Source: Thioploca ingrica
Lineage (GTDB): Bacteria > Pseudomonadota > Gammaproteobacteria > Beggiatoales > Beggiatoaceae
DNA: 64,000 nucleotides
Direction: 5' to 3'
NCBI GenBank assembly: GCA_000828835.1
Contig: AP014633.1
Location: forward strand, 4,278,001 to 4,342,000
Part shown: positions 17,310 through 27,177 of the stretch, in pieces
Numbering within the stretch: position 1 is the stretch's first letter
Layout: each line of letters begins with the position of its first letter
Notes under the pieces: generated by a model
Database searches by the model: none
Seen by the model: only the letters and a program-made list of their open reading frames with translations
What the model was told of the DNA's origin: nothing
Translations under genes and position numbers: made by a program

Positions 17310-18170
17310 ATGCGCTGGGAAAATGGTCGCAGAAGTGAAAATGTTGAAGACCGTCGTGGCAAAGGTGTTTCACCTACTTTTGCCGGCGGGGGGTTGGGTG
17401 CCATTGTTATTGTTCTTATTGCCATGTATTTCGGTATTGATCCGACTATTATTCTCCAACAAATGGGTGTTGGTAACAGTAATACCGAATCGAGTCGTCA
17501 TGAACCAGTGACTTTTTCTCCGGAAGAAAATGCCTTGGTTGATTTTGTTTCCGTTGTTTTAGGTGATACAGAAGATACTTGGCAAGCTTTATTTAAATCG
17601 GCAGATCATACTTACCAGAATCCGGTTTTGGTGTTGTTTTCTGGCGCAGTACAATCCGCTTGTGGTTTTGCTCAAGCAGCGGTTGGACCATTTTACTGTC
17701 CCGCTGATCATAAAGTCTATATCGATCTGAGCTTTTATCGAGATCTGAAGGAGCGGTATCAAGCGCCGGGAGATTTCGCTCAAGCTTATGTTATTGCTCA
17801 TGAAATTGGACATCATGTGCAAAATTTGCTCGGTATTTCTGAAAAAATGCATCAACAACAACAAGGACTCAATCAGGTAGAGGCCAATAAATTATCAGTT
17901 CGCTTAGAGTTACAGGCTGATTGTTTAGCGGGTGTATGGGCACACCATGCTAACAAAATGCGGCAACTATTGGAAAGCGGTGATATAGAAGAAGCGTTGA
18001 ATGCAGCCAGCAGCATTGGTGACGACCGCCTACAAAAACAAGCTCAGGGTCACATTACGCCAGAATCATTTACTCATGGTACCTCAGCGCAGCGAATGCG
18101 TTGGTTTAAAGCGGGTTTTGACAGTGGTCGCCTGGCTAATTGTAATACTTTTGAAGCCACTAATTTGTGA
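17310..18170 (+). CDS. ypfJ: YpfJ-family neutral zinc metallopeptidase
   Basis: The product begins MRWENGRRSENVEDRRG, the usual N-terminus of this family, at an ATG with CGGAAGGAAA upstream; longer in-frame starts lack support. One membrane helix (GAIVIVLIAMYFGIDP) follows, then a large periplasmic domain with the zinc motif AYVIAHEIGHHVQNLLG and the distal LELQADCLAGVWAHH carrying the third ligand region. CPADHKVYIDLSFY and TSAQRMRWFKAGFDSG are further conserved blocks. It is a putative membrane-anchored metalloprotease with unknown substrate. Length (287 residues) is normal. Confidence 0.93.
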   Translation: MRWENGRRSENVEDRRGKGVSPTFAGGGLGAIVIVLIAMYFGIDPTIILQQMGVGNSNTESSRHEPVTFSPEENALVDFVSVVLGDTEDTWQALFKSADHTYQNPVLVLFSGAVQSACGFAQAAVGPFYCPADHKVYIDLSFYRDLKERYQAPGDFAQAYVIAHEIGHHVQNLLGISEKMHQQQQGLNQVEANKLSVRLELQADCLAGVWAHHANKMRQLLESGDIEEALNAASSIGDDRLQKQAQGHITPESFTHGTSAQRMRWFKAGFDSGRLANCNTFEATNL

Positions 18171-18181
18171 TAACTTTCCCG

Positions 18182-18202
18182 TCCCCCTTTGTCGAAGGGG
18201 GA
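18182..18202. terminator. GC-rich hairpin between convergent genes
   Basis: TCCCCCTT and AAGGGGGA form an 8-bp stem with a 5-base loop between the stops of two convergent genes. There is no strong T-run, so it may be a palindromic repeat of the CCCCCTTT/AAAGGGGG type also seen at 23210-23290 rather than an efficient terminator. Confidence 0.4.
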
Positions 18203-18208
18203 AATTCC

Positions 18209-20014
18209 TCACTTAATACTGGGGTTGTCAGCAGCAGATTGTTGTTGCCAAGTCGCATACTCCTTTTGCCATTGCTGATAGCTTTGCTCAGTGATACAGG
18301 TATTAATCCCATCAATCAGGTTACAAGTTAACGGTACTTTAGCCGATTGTTTGAAAGTTTCCAAGTGGTTAGGATGAATAATGTAAATAGTATCCGATTT
18401 AACTTGACCTTCTCTCACCGCTTGAAATAATTGCTGACAATATTGCATCGTTTTTTCTACTTCAGCCCGCGCTAACCGACCGGTGTTGATGGTTAATCCG
18501 TATTGACCGGCGAGGAGAGAAACCGGTCCAAACGGAGCCGCTTCCTCACCGCAGGCAATAGGCGGAATAAAAGTAATATGTTGATAGTGAGGCAAGGCAA
18601 ATTTCCACCAAGCGGATTTGAGGGGATTCTCCCAAGCGAATTGTGCTTGAGGTCCATGTGATAACTGATGATAAACTAAATGTTTCGGATAAAAATCAAT
18701 TTCTTGAATGATTAAACCGAGACTGAAGTAAAATAAGGTTAACTTGAGAAAATGGCGATTTCTGCGAATCAAGAGTTGGAGAATGAGAAATAACAAGGCA
18801 TAATTGACCGGCCAAAAGAAGCGACCAGAAGATCGAAACACGGCTAAGGTGTTTAAAAAGTCAGCCTTGAATTCCAGGAGAACTAATGGACCGACGGTGA
18901 CTTTATTACTGATAGCCAATAAGGTAAATCCTAAGCAGATAATTCCTAGGAAAAATAGCCTTTTAAGCGTGGTCTTAGTGGGTGGACGTTGGCTAAGTTC
19001 ATATCCGCTCCAAGCACCCAGTAAGAGTACCCCAGCACCGAGATAATTAAATCCCTCATATTGACCCGCCGTCGCTACCGGCAATTCACGGAAAAATAGT
19101 GACCACTCTTGTTGAGGCAGCAAGGGTGCAAGTAGATTCATCGAGTAATAGCCGAAGGATTGACCTGACAAATCCTGGTTACTCTCAATAACAAAATAGC
19201 CGATTACCCACCATAGGAACAGGATAGTAATACCGAGGGAAGCCAGTTGCAATCCGGCGGCTACTAAGGTGCAACGTCGTTCAATCAGCCACCAGTGAGC
19301 ATAAAAAGCCATTGCCAATCCCATGACCATAACAGTGAGGTAAGGATGAATAGTCGCCGCTAAACTAATCAATATCCACCACAGTTTCAAGGGTGTGAAC
19401 GCAGTGGCATTAGGCCAGGATTTAAAGGATAACCATAATCCGGCTAACACGAGCCAATGAGCACATAAAGCGAGATGAGCAAAGCGGTGCAGCAAAACCG
19501 GATGAATAATAAAAAAAATAATTCCCAACGTTTGCAAAATGAGATGGGGAGTCAATAACCGAAGTAAGAGCGCCGCAAATACCCCTTGCAGAATAAAGCA
19601 ACTGAGTAACCACAAACCGAAGTATTGAAAATGGGTAGGTAATAGCAAAGACCAAGGTTTTAGCAGCAACGCTAGTAAAGGAATAGAATCAGTATAACCA
19701 ATGGTAGTGCCAATTGGAAACCAAAAATGGGTCAGCTTACCTAAAGGAAAGTGCCAGGGTTCGCTGCGGAAGATATGCCAACCCATAAAGTGCCATTCCC
19801 AATCACTTTGCATGAGCCAACCAATCTCGGTAGGAACAAGTATTTTTAGGTTAAAAACCTGGATAAAAAAAGCTCCCCCTAAAATGGCGCCGATGGTGAG
19901 AGAGAAACTGAGAGGGTTTCGCTGAGTCCATTTAGCGATGAGTAAGAGACTGATAACGATTGTCAGCAAGATCAAGGTGCTTGTTATTTCTATTCCCGTG
20001 TAATTCATAGTCAC
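18209..20014 (-). CDS. DUF6311-like polytopic membrane protein, possible GT-C-type glycosyltransferase
   Basis: The 601-residue product has about eleven membrane helices over residues 1-430, an early acidic loop (TEIGWLMQSDWEWHFMGWHI) with an Asp-Trp-Glu in the first extracytoplasmic loop as in GT-C enzymes, and HFQYFGLWLLSCFILQGVFA, which I associate with DUF6311. A soluble C-terminal domain (about 440-601) follows the last helix. The likely role is transfer of a lipid-linked sugar outside the membrane, but no catalytic proof is visible. The gene is divergent from the secreted beta-helix gene, and they may share a regulatory region. Confidence 0.65.
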   Translation of the reverse strand: MTMNYTGIEITSTLILLTIVISLLLIAKWTQRNPLSFSLTIGAILGGAFFIQVFNLKILVPTEIGWLMQSDWEWHFMGWHIFRSEPWHFPLGKLTHFWFPIGTTIGYTDSIPLLALLLKPWSLLLPTHFQYFGLWLLSCFILQGVFAALLLRLLTPHLILQTLGIIFFIIHPVLLHRFAHLALCAHWLVLAGLWLSFKSWPNATAFTPLKLWWILISLAATIHPYLTVMVMGLAMAFYAHWWLIERRCTLVAAGLQLASLGITILFLWWVIGYFVIESNQDLSGQSFGYYSMNLLAPLLPQQEWSLFFRELPVATAGQYEGFNYLGAGVLLLGAWSGYELSQRPPTKTTLKRLFFLGIICLGFTLLAISNKVTVGPLVLLEFKADFLNTLAVFRSSGRFFWPVNYALLFLILQLLIRRNRHFLKLTLFYFSLGLIIQEIDFYPKHLVYHQLSHGPQAQFAWENPLKSAWWKFALPHYQHITFIPPIACGEEAAPFGPVSLLAGQYGLTINTGRLARAEVEKTMQYCQQLFQAVREGQVKSDTIYIIHPNHLETFKQSAKVPLTCNLIDGINTCITEQSYQQWQKEYATWQQQSAADNPSIK

Positions 20015-20269
20015 TGCTTATATCCGGTTAAAGTTTTTCATGCTGAGCCAAACGGTGCCAGTTCACTTTCACCCGGCATTTTATTTTACCAGTAACCCCC
20101 ACAGAACGGTACTTGCTTTTGACCAAGTAAACTGGAACCCACCCACAGATGACGACCTCTTTAGCATTACCCAAATTTCAAGTATTATTAACCAAAATCG
20201 GTCTGCCCTTCCTGGACAACATAGCGTATAGTCAAGACTGTACTTATCTTTTAAAACCAAGGTGATATC

Positions 20270-23122
20270 ATGCAACCGTTCTTAAAATTAAGTCTTTTTT
20301 GCTGCCTTGTTAACACCGTATCTTGTTTTGCTAGCGATTTGTGGGTCGATACCCTTCAGGGTAAGGATAATCAAGACGGGTTAACGCCAGCTACCGCTTT
20401 ACACACTGTGCAAATGGCAGCAAATTTAGCAACGCCGGGTACAACAATACATATTCAACCCGGTATCTATCGAGAAACCCTTCATCCCATGAATAGTGGT
20501 ACCGCAGAAGCGCCGATTATTTATCGCGCCGAACAAGGTGTTGGTAGTGTTATCATTCGCGGTTCAGAATCAGCGAGTAGCTTAGTTTGGACTCCGTTGA
20601 TAGCCAATAATATTGGTTTACCAGCGGCGGTTGAGCCAAAAAATATTGTTTGGACTGATTTATCTGCTTGGAACTTGACCCAAGCACCTCGTTTCGTGAT
20701 GCAATTGGATGCTGCCGGTAAAATATTAGCACAGTTACAACCGTCTCGTGAACCCGATTGGCCAGTCCAAACCGAGTGGAAATATCATGAGTTTTGGTGG
20801 TCTGCTGAAGGTGGTTCGGAAGTGGCTAGCTGCGATCCACCGACCGATAAAAATCCTCAGCAATGTGATAATACCTCACGTTCTCTTACCCAATTAACTG
20901 ATTTGCATAATGATAGTATACCGATTGGGGTTGAACCAGGTAATTTAACGACTTTAGGTAATCTCACCGGTGCCACATTAGTTGTCATGGACGCCTTGCA
21001 AGGACATTTTACCTATCGTCGTACCATTACTAACCATGAAATCAACGTTGGTCGAGTCACTCTTGACCCAGCAGCGCCATATAATACCTTGGCTAATCCT
21101 GGTTTAGGTTGGGGGAGCAAATATTATCTTGAAAATCATCCGGCTTTGTTAGATAACCCAGGTGAATACTGGTTTGATGCCGCAACCCAGCGGCTTTACT
21201 TATGGCCACTGACCACTGATTTATCCCAGTTAGAAATTTCACGGCGTGATAGCGGTTGGGATTTAACCAACTTATCCTATTTGAGATTAGAGGGGTTAGT
21301 CCTTGAATTTTTTAATGATAAGGCGATTTTGATCCAAAATGGCGCCGGACAAAGTAGTTATGGTAATCAATTACGTCATTTACAAGTCCGTTATGCTAAT
21401 CATGGCTTGTTTGCTGAACAAATGCTGACCACCCAGTCACCTTTTAGCAGTGTTATTAGCGGGTTAGTTATAGCGGATTCGGAATTTGGTTATTTAGACA
21501 CTCGCGGTCTTAGCTTACTGATTACCGGGGATAACAACATCGATACCTCGTGGTTTACTTACGCGCCGATTGTCAACACTTTAATCAATAATAATGAATT
21601 TCATCACCTTGGCTTTCGTTCGCAAAATAATCGCGGGATAGGAATCTTATTTGAGTTTGCTGATCATTTACGGTTTGAAGCGAACCATGTTCATCACGTT
21701 GCTCAGGATGGTGTCGTGTTTTCCGGTTCAATTATTCAAGCGGCTAAAACTTTTGATTTCACCCCGGCGGAAATCAAAACTGGTGATATCCTCTTATACA
21801 ATAATTTAATTGAACACACTTGCCAAAATGCCGATGATTGTGGCGGGGTCACGTTTAGCGGCACAGCGCCACAACGTCATGTGTTTCACAAAGTGGTAAT
21901 TATGGGCAATACGTTTCGTTATATCTATGGTTGGAGTTTTGTTGCTGAACAGCGGAAACGTTGGGCAAATGGTTATTTTGGCTTTGGACTGTATTTGTTA
22001 GATGTGAGTGGGATCGATGTTTATCGCAACCTCGCTTATAACAATGGCTGGGCGGGTATCTTTTTGTTAGGTCATTGGCGAGATGGTTCGATGAGGTTAT
22101 ATAACAATCTAGTTGCTAATTCGACTATCGGTATTAATATCTGGAATTCCAAAGAGATAGAAACACATGACAGTGTAGATACTCAAATGGTGAATAACAT
22201 TCTTATTAATAACGAATATCATGGCATTAACTTAACTGCCAATCCCCAAGATACTCATCTACGCATTGATCATAATTTGTATTATGCCAATAGTTGGGGT
22301 TCGGGTTACGGGGTTGGCGTGATCAAAGTCGAGCAAAAATCTTATCCTTGGCTTGAAGATATTCAAAGTCAAACGGGATGGGAACTGAACGGGATAAGTG
22401 AAGAAGATCCCAGGTTGTTTAGTTATGATTATCGTGCTCAACGCCAACGGGGTGATGATAGCGTGCTCGATTGGGAAATTAAGCGGGGTAGCGCTGCGAT
22501 TGATAAAGGCACCGCTAGTTTACCAGCGTCGCTACCCGTGTTGCTAGCTCAATTTAATATTCAAGATAATCCTCAAGTGGGTATCGCTTGGGATATTGGA
22601 CCATTTGAATATTTAGAAAGTCACCAACCGCTACACTACCCAGGTACAGCAACCGCAATGGCAACTCAGCAACCCCAAGATACCCAAGCTCAATTTACCG
22701 GTTTTGTGACCACCGGTTTTGTAACTCATTCATTAGATCAGCGAGGTAATCACCTCATTCTAGCTCAATCAGATAAAGCCAAAGTGATGGCTGAAATTGA
22801 CATTGCCCCGGATGATATTGGACAACTCGGACAATTAGGAATGGTTGCAGCCTACACCCCGGCTGGGATTAACCAAACAGTCTATTTCATGCGTCAAGGG
22901 ACTCAATGGATACCTTGGGATGAAAATTTAAGTACCTTGGTACCGGCGCAGATAGACGCTAATTTACCGCTCCAATTTAAATTATTTAGTCCCATTGAAG
23001 TGACCGTCTATGAAGGTCGGTTGCAAGATTTACCCGGTCATTTCACTATTTACGTGGGTTATATTCTCGCTAATGAAGTGGTGTTTAATGGGCAGCAACC
23101 GCTGGAGTTTACGGTACAGTAA
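20270..23122 (+). CDS. Secreted right-handed beta-helix protein
   Basis: The 950-residue product has a signal peptide (LFCCLVNTVSCFAS, cleavage near residue 22) and then the canonical start of parallel beta-helix proteins: DLWVDTLQGKDNQDGLTPAT, TVQMAANLATPGTTIHIQPG, YRETL. Repeated asparagine-rich turns (NNEFHHLG, NNLIEHT, GNTFRYIYG, YNNGWAGIFLLGHW) run through residues about 330-690. The C-terminal 230 residues form separate, probably beta-sandwich, domains. Such proteins bind or cleave polysaccharides; pectate-lyase-like catalytic residues cannot be confirmed. The ATG has an AAGGTGAT ribosome site. The upstream 255-bp gap shows only promoter-like AT-rich sequence. Confidence 0.82.
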   Translation: MQPFLKLSLFCCLVNTVSCFASDLWVDTLQGKDNQDGLTPATALHTVQMAANLATPGTTIHIQPGIYRETLHPMNSGTAEAPIIYRAEQGVGSVIIRGSESASSLVWTPLIANNIGLPAAVEPKNIVWTDLSAWNLTQAPRFVMQLDAAGKILAQLQPSREPDWPVQTEWKYHEFWWSAEGGSEVASCDPPTDKNPQQCDNTSRSLTQLTDLHNDSIPIGVEPGNLTTLGNLTGATLVVMDALQGHFTYRRTITNHEINVGRVTLDPAAPYNTLANPGLGWGSKYYLENHPALLDNPGEYWFDAATQRLYLWPLTTDLSQLEISRRDSGWDLTNLSYLRLEGLVLEFFNDKAILIQNGAGQSSYGNQLRHLQVRYANHGLFAEQMLTTQSPFSSVISGLVIADSEFGYLDTRGLSLLITGDNNIDTSWFTYAPIVNTLINNNEFHHLGFRSQNNRGIGILFEFADHLRFEANHVHHVAQDGVVFSGSIIQAAKTFDFTPAEIKTGDILLYNNLIEHTCQNADDCGGVTFSGTAPQRHVFHKVVIMGNTFRYIYGWSFVAEQRKRWANGYFGFGLYLLDVSGIDVYRNLAYNNGWAGIFLLGHWRDGSMRLYNNLVANSTIGINIWNSKEIETHDSVDTQMVNNILINNEYHGINLTANPQDTHLRIDHNLYYANSWGSGYGVGVIKVEQKSYPWLEDIQSQTGWELNGISEEDPRLFSYDYRAQRQRGDDSVLDWEIKRGSAAIDKGTASLPASLPVLLAQFNIQDNPQVGIAWDIGPFEYLESHQPLHYPGTATAMATQQPQDTQAQFTGFVTTGFVTHSLDQRGNHLILAQSDKAKVMAEIDIAPDDIGQLGQLGMVAAYTPAGINQTVYFMRQGTQWIPWDENLSTLVPAQIDANLPLQFKLFSPIEVTVYEGRLQDLPGHFTIYVGYILANEVVFNGQQPLEFTVQ

Positions 23123-23176
23123 TCTGTGAAATCAATAGTGAATAGTTAGGTAGAGGTTATCTGGATCGGGTAGGGT

Positions 23177-23310
23177 CAGTGCTATTAAGTTAAGCCATAA
23201 CTTCCCCCTTTAGCAAAGGGAGGGTCAGCAGGGGGATTTTCTGGGAGGTCAACCGCTTAAAATCCCCCCTCCTTTTTCAAAGGGGGGAATCCTTAAACTT
23301 AATGGCAGTG
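23177..23310. mobile_element. MITE-like element with CAGTGCTATTAAGTT ends
   Basis: CAGTGCTATTAAGTTAAG (23177-23194) and CTTAAACTTAATGGCAGTG (23292-23310) are imperfect inverted ends. The interior carries two nested hairpins of CCCCCTTT/AAAGGG type. No coding sequence is present. The motif AACTTAATGGCA(G/T)TG recurs inverted at 47426-47486, so the family is dispersed. Confidence 0.5.
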
Positions 23311-23385
23311 CATCAACGCGTGGGAACGAAGAAAAATGGCGGGTTTCACTGCACTCCACCCACATTAAACAACGGGTAACTGAAG

Positions 23386-23808
23386 TTAAAGTAAAATTTC
23401 TTCTATTTGCTTTACCCATCTAAGTGGATCATCTTGATCTTCAGGACTACCATAAGCCGGTACAATAATATAATTGGACTCTAGACCGTGTTTTTTAGCT
23501 ACTTCCCAATGGTATTCATCATCGTCAATTAGAAAGTCGGCGTTAATATTACGAATATCTTTCCAACTTTCCTCAATATCATCCCACGAGTAAGTTTCTT
23601 TAAAATAATCTTTTAATCCAAAACTCAACACCTTATTGAGATAGGAGCGACTCGCCACGGTCCATAAGACTAAGTGATACTTTGATTTCAAACGGTTAAG
23701 GAGTTCGGTACAGCCATCTCTAAGACGAAAGCCAATGACGGAAGTCGAGTCCGTTACTGTTACGCCCAACGTTTCATCTAGATCAATAGCAATTCTTGAT
23801 TTTTTCAT
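23386..23808 (-). CDS. HAD-superfamily, NIF/FCP1-like phosphatase
   Basis: The 140-residue product has HAD motif I IAIDLDETLG with Asp9 as nucleophile and Asp11 as acid/base, motif II HLVLWTVASRSY, and motif III/IV LIDDDEYHWEVAKKHG. The compact size without a large cap fits the NIF/CTD-phosphatase branch, which includes protein phosphatases and small-molecule enzymes. It follows purB on the same strand (87 bp gap) and may be the last gene of the ispH-purB transcript. Confidence 0.82.
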   Translation of the reverse strand: MKKSRIAIDLDETLGVTVTDSTSVIGFRLRDGCTELLNRLKSKYHLVLWTVASRSYLNKVLSFGLKDYFKETYSWDDIEESWKDIRNINADFLIDDDEYHWEVAKKHGLESNYIIVPAYGSPEDQDDPLRWVKQIEEILL

Positions 23809-23895
23809 GTTTCAATTTACCCTTTCAAGGCGAGCGCCTCTGACAAGTAACGACCTAAAGGTTTCACTTTGTGAGTATCACTATAACTTAATGGA

Positions 23896-25278
<1,383 letters not shown>

Positions 25279-26238
25279 TTAGGTTCCTATCGTGTGGCTC
25301 ACCGATAAATCCTGAGAAGTTGATAGCAAGGTGGGTATACGGAAAACCGTAGTTTCAATCTGACCGTTCATCGTTTCAACCTGTGCGACTCCAAAACGAT
25401 GCAACCGTTGTAATACCTCTGCAACTAACACCTCTGGAGTAGAAGCACCTGCAGTAATACCCACAATAGGATTATCTTTAAACCATTCAGCTTGTAAATC
25501 TTCTGCGCCTTCAATCAAATAGGCTTTTACCCCGGCTTGAATACCCACTTCCCGCAAGCGATTAGAATTAGAACTATTATGGGCACCAACGACTAATAAT
25601 ACATTAATCTGCAAAGCTAATTGGCGCACTGCATTTTGGCGATTTTGAGTGGCATAGCAAATATCACTGAGCGCCGGACCTTGAATATCAGGAAAACGAG
25701 CCGTTAAGGTGGCAATGACTTCACGGGTATCATCAATACTCAAGGTGGTTTGAGTAACATAAGCTAAATGTTGCGGATCGGCAACGACCAATTCATTTAC
25801 CTCGGCAGAATTACATAACACATGCACTCGCCCAGCGACACAACCCCGGGTACCTTCTACTTCTGGGTGTCCCACATGACCAATAATAATCAATTCAAAA
25901 CCTTGTTGTACATAACGTTGTGCTTGTGAATGAACCTTTTTAACTAAAGGACAAGTCGCATCAATCACCTGAAGTTGACGTTGTGTCGCCTTAGTCACGA
26001 TAGTGGTTGCTACACCATGAGCACTAAAAATACAAATCGCTCCCATCGGTACTTCATCTAAGGTTTCTACAAACATCGCCCCCCGTTTTTTCAAATTATC
26101 TACCACATAGCAGTTATGAACGATTTCATGGAGAACATAAACCGGTGGTTCATAAATTTCCAAGGCACGTTCGACGGTTTCTATAGCACGTACTACCCCC
26201 GCACAAAAACCACGTGGTTGAGCAAGTATGATATTCAT
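25279..26238 (-). CDS. ispH: 4-hydroxy-3-methylbut-2-enyl diphosphate reductase
   Basis: IspH (LytB) is the last enzyme of the MEP isoprenoid pathway and yields IPP and DMAPP through a [4Fe-4S] cluster. The three cluster cysteines are visible in RGFCAGVVRAI (Cys12), DATCPLVKKVH and LSDICYATQNRQ. The HEIVHN and SAHGV histidine blocks and SSNSNRLREVG are also present. Length (319) is normal. It heads the ispH-purB-HAD run. With ispB at 31.7 kb, isoprenoid genes appear twice in the window but in separate units. Confidence 0.98.
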   Translation of the reverse strand: MNIILAQPRGFCAGVVRAIETVERALEIYEPPVYVLHEIVHNCYVVDNLKKRGAMFVETLDEVPMGAICIFSAHGVATTIVTKATQRQLQVIDATCPLVKKVHSQAQRYVQQGFELIIIGHVGHPEVEGTRGCVAGRVHVLCNSAEVNELVVADPQHLAYVTQTTLSIDDTREVIATLTARFPDIQGPALSDICYATQNRQNAVRQLALQINVLLVVGAHNSSNSNRLREVGIQAGVKAYLIEGAEDLQAEWFKDNPIVGITAGASTPEVLVAEVLQRLHRFGVAQVETMNGQIETTVFRIPTLLSTSQDLSVSHTIGT

Positions 26239-26513
26239 GGTAGATGTCCAAATAAGTTAAATCCGGTTAAAATTAATTACTTTCTAATATTAAAATATTT
26301 TTTAACCCTTAAATAGTAATACTAGCCAGTTTAATCTAAGATTATTGATTATTAAGAATACACTAATACTAGACATGATAACATACGATACCCATTAACT
26401 AGAATAATCCGTTAGCGGTTATTAATTATCATAGCGGTTTATACTCAAGCGTTTTTAAATGTACCAATAACTGATAACTGGTAACTGACAACTGACTAAA
26501 GGAATGCAAGCTT

Positions 26514-26765
26514 ATGTGTTTAGGTATCCCCATGCAAATTACCGCTATCAATGGTTTTAATGCACGCTGTTCTGCTAAAGGAGTAGAGCGGGAGGTGAGT
26601 TTATTTATGTTGCAAGAGGAACCCATAACCGTTGGAGATTTTGTCATGGTGCATGTCGGTTATGCGATTCAAAAAATGACATCTCAAGAAGCCCAATCGA
26701 CGTGGGAATTATTTGACGAATTATTACAGGCAGAGGCAAACGCAACGATTCAATCTCATGCATGA
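26514..26765 (+). CDS. hypC: Hydrogenase maturation chaperone HypC/HypG type
   Basis: The 83-residue product begins MCLGIPMQI with the essential Cys2 that binds iron in the HypCD scaffold for the [NiFe]-hydrogenase Fe(CN)2CO group. GDFVMVHVGYAIQKM and a helical tail complete the OB-fold family. AAAGGAATG forms the ribosome site. hypA overlaps its 3' end by 8 bp. No hydrogenase or other hyp gene is in the window, so the remaining maturation genes must lie elsewhere. The upstream 275 bp show only degenerate AACTG(A/G)TAACTG repeats. Confidence 0.95.
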   Translation: MCLGIPMQITAINGFNARCSAKGVEREVSLFMLQEEPITVGDFVMVHVGYAIQKMTSQEAQSTWELFDELLQAEANATIQSHA

Positions 26766-27102
26766 ATTATCCATTTGCCAAGATTTATTAATGCAAGTAA
26801 CCGCACTCGCGGCACAACATCAAGCTCAAAGTGTGTCTCTGATTATCGTTCAAATGGGTCCGTTGTGTGGTGTCGTTCCAGAATTATTAGAACAAGCGTT
26901 TACCATAGCCAAAGCAGCAACGGTAGCAGAACAAGCTGAATTGATTTTAGAAACTTTACCAGTACGAGTTCGTTGTCAAAGTTGTGGGGCGGAGAGTGAA
27001 GTGGTTCCTAATTGTTTGATATGTAAAACTTGCGGTAATTGGCAGACGCAATTAATTAGCGGCGATGAGATGTTATTAGCGCGGGTGGAACTGGTCACTT
27101 AA
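26758..27102 (+). CDS. hypA: Hydrogenase nickel-insertion protein HypA
   Basis: HypA binds nickel through its N-terminal MHE motif and delivers it to [NiFe]-hydrogenase together with HypB. The start at 26758 gives MHELSICQDLL; a longer frame from 26713 would bury that motif and is rejected. The zinc site has CQSCGAESEVVPNCLICKTC, although spacing between the second pair is slightly unusual (CLICKTC). Length is 114 residues, as expected. The start codon overlaps the end of hypC, indicating translational coupling. Confidence 0.95.
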   Translation: MHELSICQDLLMQVTALAAQHQAQSVSLIIVQMGPLCGVVPELLEQAFTIAKAATVAEQAELILETLPVRVRCQSCGAESEVVPNCLICKTCGNWQTQLISGDEMLLARVELVT

Positions 27103-27118
27103 TCAGTTATCAGCGTAG

Positions 27119-27145
27119 GGTGGGTAGAGCGAAGCGAAACCCACC
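27119..27145. repeat. Small palindromic repeat
   Basis: GGTGGGT and ACCCACC flank a GAGCGAAGCGA core between convergent genes. The unit belongs to the GTAGG/CCCACC palindromic family in other gaps of this window, and GAAACGAAGTG cores at 46520 and 60400 look like relatives. Confidence 0.55.
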
Positions 27146-27177
27146 TTAACATCTAATAACTGACAAGTATTTACTGA

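Noticed and set aside
26713..26757. Upstream extension of hypA
   Set aside because: It would place 15 residues before the conserved MHE nickel-binding N-terminus and overlaps hypC further.
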